NCBI GenBank assembly: GCA_947644625.1 | Contig: CANRZY010000015.1 | Location: forward strand, 1-33,624 | DNA: 33,624 bases | From: an uncultured Pseudoflavonifractor sp. | Lineage (GTDB): Bacteria > Bacillota > Clostridia > Oscillospirales > Oscillospiraceae | Direction: 5' to 3' | Part shown: one piece after another, positions 30,328-33,624 of the stretch | How positions within the stretch are numbered: the stretch's first letter is position 1 | Layout: each line of letters starts with the position of its first letter | The notes under the pieces: model-generated | Seen by the model: only the letters and a program-made list of their open reading frames with translations | What the model was told of the DNA's origin: nothing | Databases searched by the model: none | Made by a program: the position numbers and the translations under genes

Positions 30328-33300
30328 TTATCTCATCAGCTCCACAAACCGCTGGAGCATGACCGCTACCTCCGCGCGGGAAACCTCCGCTCCAGGATCC
30401 AGGACGTTGCCACCCTTGCCCTGGAGGATCCCCTTCTCCACGCACCAGGCAACGCCGTCCACAGCCCAATCTCCGGTCTTGTCGCCGTCAGTGAAGCTCT
30501 CCAGCGACTTGACCGAGCTTTCTACGTCCATGCCCAGTACCTTGGCGTACCGGCACAGCATCACCGCAAGCTGCTCCCGGCTGATCACGTCCTTGGGCTT
30601 GAAGAGATCTTCTCCCACACCCTGGACGATCCCGTGTTTGGCCGCCCAGGAAATGCCCGCGGTATACCATCCGTCCTTCTCCACGTCGGCAAAGCGGATA
30701 TCCTCGGCCGCCTTTCCGTTGGACAGGCGGTAAAGCACCGTTGCCAGGGAGCCCCGGGTCATGGGGGAAGTCATATCATAACGGTTTTCCCCCACGCCCT
30801 TCACAAGACCCAGGCCGGCCATCGTGTCAATGGCCTTCTCCGCCCAGTGGCCCTGGGGCACGTCCGCAAACTTGGTCTCCCCCTCGGGGATCCGGGCGGG
30901 AAGCTTGACCTTGGCTACCGTCTCGCCCGCGGGATCGGTAACGGTGATGGTCACGTTCTTCTCGACCGTGACTTCCTTCGCTACCTTGCCGCTGTCAGGG
31001 TCAGTCACCGTGATGGTCACGGCGCCGTCCTTCCTGGTCTCTACCTTCTTCTCCGTGCCGTCGGGCCATTTGGTGGTCTCGGTCACGGTGCCTGTCTTCT
31101 TATCCGTGACGGTGGTGGTCGTGCTGCCGTCCGGGTTCTTCTCGGTCTTGGTGGTGGTATTGCTTCCGCTTCCGCTGCTTCCACTGCTGCTACCACCGCC
31201 GGAGGTGTAGGTCGTCACCGTGACGGTACATCTGGCGGTATGGCCACCGTCCTTCGTGGTGACGGTAATGACGGCGATACCGTTACCCACCGCGGTGACA
31301 AGACCGTTTTCGTCTACGGTGGCCACGGCGGTATTGTCGCTGGTCCAGCTCACCATCTTGTCCGTGGCGTCGGCGGGCGCTACGGAGGCGGTCAGCCGGG
31401 CGCTGTTGGGGGTGGTGTTGCTGTAGAGTCTCAGGCCGGTCTTGTCCAGGGTCACGCCGGTGACGGAGATGGTTTCCGGCTGCTCCTCCTCCACCGTTAC
31501 GGTGACAGTGGCCGTGAGGTGGGAGGTGTTGGTCACATTCTCGGGCAAAGTGAGCTTGCCGGAGAAGGTATACTTCCCGGAGCTATTGCCGTCGTAGTCC
31601 ACGCAGACCCACTTGGAGATCTCCAGAGTGGTCTTGCTGTCATCGGCCAGGGTGACTTCTACGCTCTCGGGCAGGGCCAGGTCCGCCTCCGCCGTGCCGA
31701 AGGGAACGGTAACGGCGTTGAGAGCCGACACGGACTTGACGTCCAGCACCTGCTCCTCCACCGTTACGGTGACGGTGGCCTTGAGGGCCTTGGTGTTGGT
31801 GATATGCCCGGCCAGGGTGAGCTCGGCGGTGAAGGTGTACTCACCCGGCTTGGTCCCGTCATAGTCCTCACAGCTCCAGCTTTCCACGGGCAGGGTGAGG
31901 GTAAGGCCGCCCTCCAGGGTGACCTCCACGCCGCCGGGCAGGGGCAGGTCCTCCTCTGCCGTACCATAGGGGACGGTGACGGGGGCCAGGGAGCCCACCG
32001 CCTCAATATCCGTGTCCTGCGCGGGGCCCTCCACCAACGTTACGATGATGAGGGCCGTAAGGTTTTCCGTGTTGGTGATCTTCTCCGGCAGCTCCAGCCC
32101 ACCATTGAAAGCGTATCCAATGTCCGTATCATTGGTGTTGTCATAGGTCCAGCTGGAGATATTCACAGTCGCCTTGCTCTCGTCGTCCAGGGTGACCTCC
32201 ACCCGGTCAGGCAGGAGGGGGATCATGTCCTCTGCCTCCGTACCCGCAAGGACGGAGACGTTCTCCAGAGCGCCTACCGCTGTGATGTTTTTGGGGGGCG
32301 CTTCCTCTACGGTCACGGTAACGGCAGCCGTGAGGTGGTTAGAGTTGGTCACATTCTCGGGCAGGGTGAGCTTGCCGGAGAAGGTATACTCGCCGGAGCT
32401 GTTGCCGTCATAGTCCACGCAGGCCCACTGGGCGATGTCCAGAGTGATTTTGCTGTTGTCCTCCAAGGTAACTTCTACGCTCTCGGGCAGGGCCAGGTCC
32501 GCCTCCGCCGTGCCGTAGCGGACGGTGATGGGGGCCAGGGAGCTTACCTCGGTGATATTCTTTTTTTCCACCGCAAACACAGCGGTAACGGTGACGGCAT
32601 GCCCAGGCATTACAAAGCTGTCGTTTGCAACGGTCACATCATCGGACTTCCACTCCACAAAGCGCCAGCCCTGGGCAGCGCTCTGCTTCAGAGTGACTGT
32701 CTCCCCCTCTACCGCCTTGGCGGGCTCGGCGGAAGCGGTTCCCTGACCTTCAGTCTTTACAGTAACCGTGTTTCCTTCATCTTTTTCCGCCGCCGGGATC
32801 TCCACTGCAATGGACACGGTATCAGCGGTATCTGATGGATCTTCTACATTGGTGACCTGGAAAATCACATTGACTGTAGTGGCCTCGTCAGGGAGAGTAA
32901 CGCTGCCGTCTCCATTCACAATACCGTCAGGCGCAGCGCTCTTGACCGAGATTGTATAACCGTCTGGCACCGCAGGCATAAGGAGGGCGTCTTTATCGGT
33001 ACGCATCCGGGCAGTGTGGATGGCGTTCGCAATCTCCTGAGCCGTGATCTCGACCTCCGGTACGACAGCGACCCGGACGTCGTCGACGGAGATGGTAACG
33101 CTGCTGGTACGGGCAACCACCTCGATCTGGCTGACATCAGCCACAGCGCTGTCCTTGAAATTGCTGAAGCTCACGCTGTCACTGCCGATGGTAACGGTGT
33201 AGGTATGGGCGTTGGTGTCAACATCCACTTTTACATCGTACCATGTGTCAGCCTTATAGTCTCCGCCGGTCACATTTACCAGTGTGTTGTTGCCATTGTC

Positions 33301-33624
33301 TACGATGATCTTATAATTTTTGCTCTGTCCCCCACGGAACTCCACTTGGGTGAGGTTTAGTCCCGTGCTGTCCTTCAAGCGCACATAGGCGCGGTTTTTT
33401 GTATTGTTTACCTTCATTTTCCAGGAAACAATAAATTTCCCCGTGTGAGGCCCGTCCAGGCTCAAGGTACGGCCATTTCCATCGTTGCCATTGGAAACCT
33501 GGATCGCGCCGTCATTCCAGGTGATCGTGCCTTTGGTCCCGCCCCAACTGGCGGTATTATCCTCGGCAAAATCGTTCTCAAAACGGACGTCTTCGATCGA
33601 GCTGTTTTCGCCGACCACCACCAT
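30328..33624 (-). CDS. Large SLH-domain surface protein with LamG-like and Ig-like repeats (N-terminus outside the window)
   Basis: Cell-wall-attached exported protein. The frame gives 1098 residues and is open at the window end, and no signal peptide is seen, so the start is probably beyond it. In order: LamG/concanavalin-like domain (about 10-185), atrophied bacterial Ig domain (190-278), InlB-type divergent repeat (284-352), four Ig-like repeats (357-440, 446-531, 539-623, 628-712), Big_2 domain (718-803), Gly/Ser linker (808-822), Thr-rich stretch with PDGSTTTTVTDKKTGTV (825-910) and three SLH domains (917-963, 977-1025, 1042-1092). SLH domains bind pyruvylated wall polymers. The LamG and Ig parts suggest ligand binding or adhesion; the ligand is unknown. 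Confidence 0.93.
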   Translation of the reverse strand: MVVVGENSSIEDVRFENDFAEDNTASWGGTKGTITWNDGAIQVSNGNDGNGRTLSLDGPHTGKFIVSWKMKVNNTKNRAYVRLKDSTGLNLTQVEFRGGQSKNYKIIVDNGNNTLVNVTGGDYKADTWYDVKVDVDTNAHTYTVTIGSDSVSFSNFKDSAVADVSQIEVVARTSSVTISVDDVRVAVVPEVEITAQEIANAIHTARMRTDKDALLMPAVPDGYTISVKSAAPDGIVNGDGSVTLPDEATTVNVIFQVTNVEDPSDTADTVSIAVEIPAAEKDEGNTVTVKTEGQGTASAEPAKAVEGETVTLKQSAAQGWRFVEWKSDDVTVANDSFVMPGHAVTVTAVFAVEKKNITEVSSLAPITVRYGTAEADLALPESVEVTLEDNSKITLDIAQWACVDYDGNSSGEYTFSGKLTLPENVTNSNHLTAAVTVTVEEAPPKNITAVGALENVSVLAGTEAEDMIPLLPDRVEVTLDDESKATVNISSWTYDNTNDTDIGYAFNGGLELPEKITNTENLTALIIVTLVEGPAQDTDIEAVGSLAPVTVPYGTAEEDLPLPGGVEVTLEGGLTLTLPVESWSCEDYDGTKPGEYTFTAELTLAGHITNTKALKATVTVTVEEQVLDVKSVSALNAVTVPFGTAEADLALPESVEVTLADDSKTTLEISKWVCVDYDGNSSGKYTFSGKLTLPENVTNTSHLTATVTVTVEEEQPETISVTGVTLDKTGLRLYSNTTPNSARLTASVAPADATDKMVSWTSDNTAVATVDENGLVTAVGNGIAVITVTTKDGGHTARCTVTVTTYTSGGGSSSGSSGSGSNTTTKTEKNPDGSTTTTVTDKKTGTVTETTKWPDGTEKKVETRKDGAVTITVTDPDSGKVAKEVTVEKNVTITVTDPAGETVAKVKLPARIPEGETKFADVPQGHWAEKAIDTMAGLGLVKGVGENRYDMTSPMTRGSLATVLYRLSNGKAAEDIRFADVEKDGWYTAGISWAAKHGIVQGVGEDLFKPKDVISREQLAVMLCRYAKVLGMDVESSVKSLESFTDGDKTGDWAVDGVAWCVEKGILQGKGGNVLDPGAEVSRAEVAVMLQRFVELMR
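31489..32556 (-). repeat. Four tandem Ig-like coding repeats
   Basis: Units of about 85-90 codons each carry the pattern (V/L)xVxxGT(A/E)xxDLxLPxxVEVTL ... W.CxDYDG ... YTFxxxLTL. Units 1 (32556-32305) and 4 (31743-31489) are nearly identical over long stretches, such as ADLALPESVEVTL and SGKLTLPENVTN, while units 2 and 3 have diverged. This suggests recent copying between units 1 and 4 and marks a site prone to repeat-number change. Confidence 0.85.

Noticed and set aside
31489-32556. Regularly spaced repeats as a CRISPR array
   Set aside because: The repeats are about 255-270 bp, in frame, and encode Ig-like domains.
30634-32835. 733-codon open frame on the plus strand within the SLH gene
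   Set aside because: The repeat pattern of the SLH protein is copied in the antisense frame; SLH, Ig and Big_2 domains on the minus strand settle the matter.

Overview
The window looks like chromosome from a spore-forming, GC-rich Clostridia member. The gut Oscillospiraceae around Flavonifractor, Pseudoflavonifractor or Intestinimonas are the likeliest relatives. The evidence is the spoVAD/spoVAE pair, a SleB-type cortex hydrolase, T-box riboswitches, TTGACA-N17-TATAAT promoters, AGGAGG ribosome sites, an IreB gene and an SLH cell-surface protein. The genus is an inference; no rRNA is present. No phage, transposase, CRISPR array or tRNA gene was found.

Layout. 1-6000: a partial unknown gene, a family 4 uracil-DNA glycosylase, then a T-box-controlled operon aspS-gatC-gatA-gatB, which charges tRNA-Asn by the indirect route (Asp-tRNA-Asn, then amidation). 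5987-9158: a membrane-anchored 5'-nucleotidase followed by a BMP-family nucleoside-binding lipoprotein, a plausible nucleoside-scavenging pair. 9215-13121 (minus strand): a SleB-like hydrolase, then a BlaI repressor / M56 (BlaR1-like) sensor protease / membrane protein operon with two clear BlaI-type operators. 13190-16065 (minus): guaB, acyl-ACP thioesterase and a cysteine-rich zinc-ribbon protein. 16098-16268: a long hairpin repeat element. 16256-20295: GNAT acetyltransferase, spoVAD-spoVAE, a ferritin-like protein, hemolysin III and TspO. 20355-25671: a secreted unknown, then mazF, alr, a GerS/YdcC-like lipoprotein and nnr. This matches the Firmicutes nnr-ydcC/gerS-alr-mazF neighbourhood, but a Suppressor-of-fused gene sits in it on the opposite strand and no mazE is visible. 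25721-29474: T-box-controlled pheS-pheT. 29575-30100: ireB and a 51-codon gene. 30107-30314: palindromic repeats and a terminator. 30328-33624: the C-terminal 1098 residues of a large Ig-repeat SLH surface protein that runs off the window.

Regulation. Two T-box leaders are readable, with proposed specifier codons AAC (Asn) and TTC (Phe) that match their downstream genes. Two families of non-coding repeat are visible. One is a 171-bp hairpin element with a degraded left end 10 kb away, just after gatB. The other is a set of short palindromes ending in CC(C/T)TAC or similar. The strongest candidates for something undescribed are the hairpin element, the BlaR1-like sensor whose extracellular domain is not a penicillin-binding fold, and the SUFU gene inside the alr/mazF cluster.
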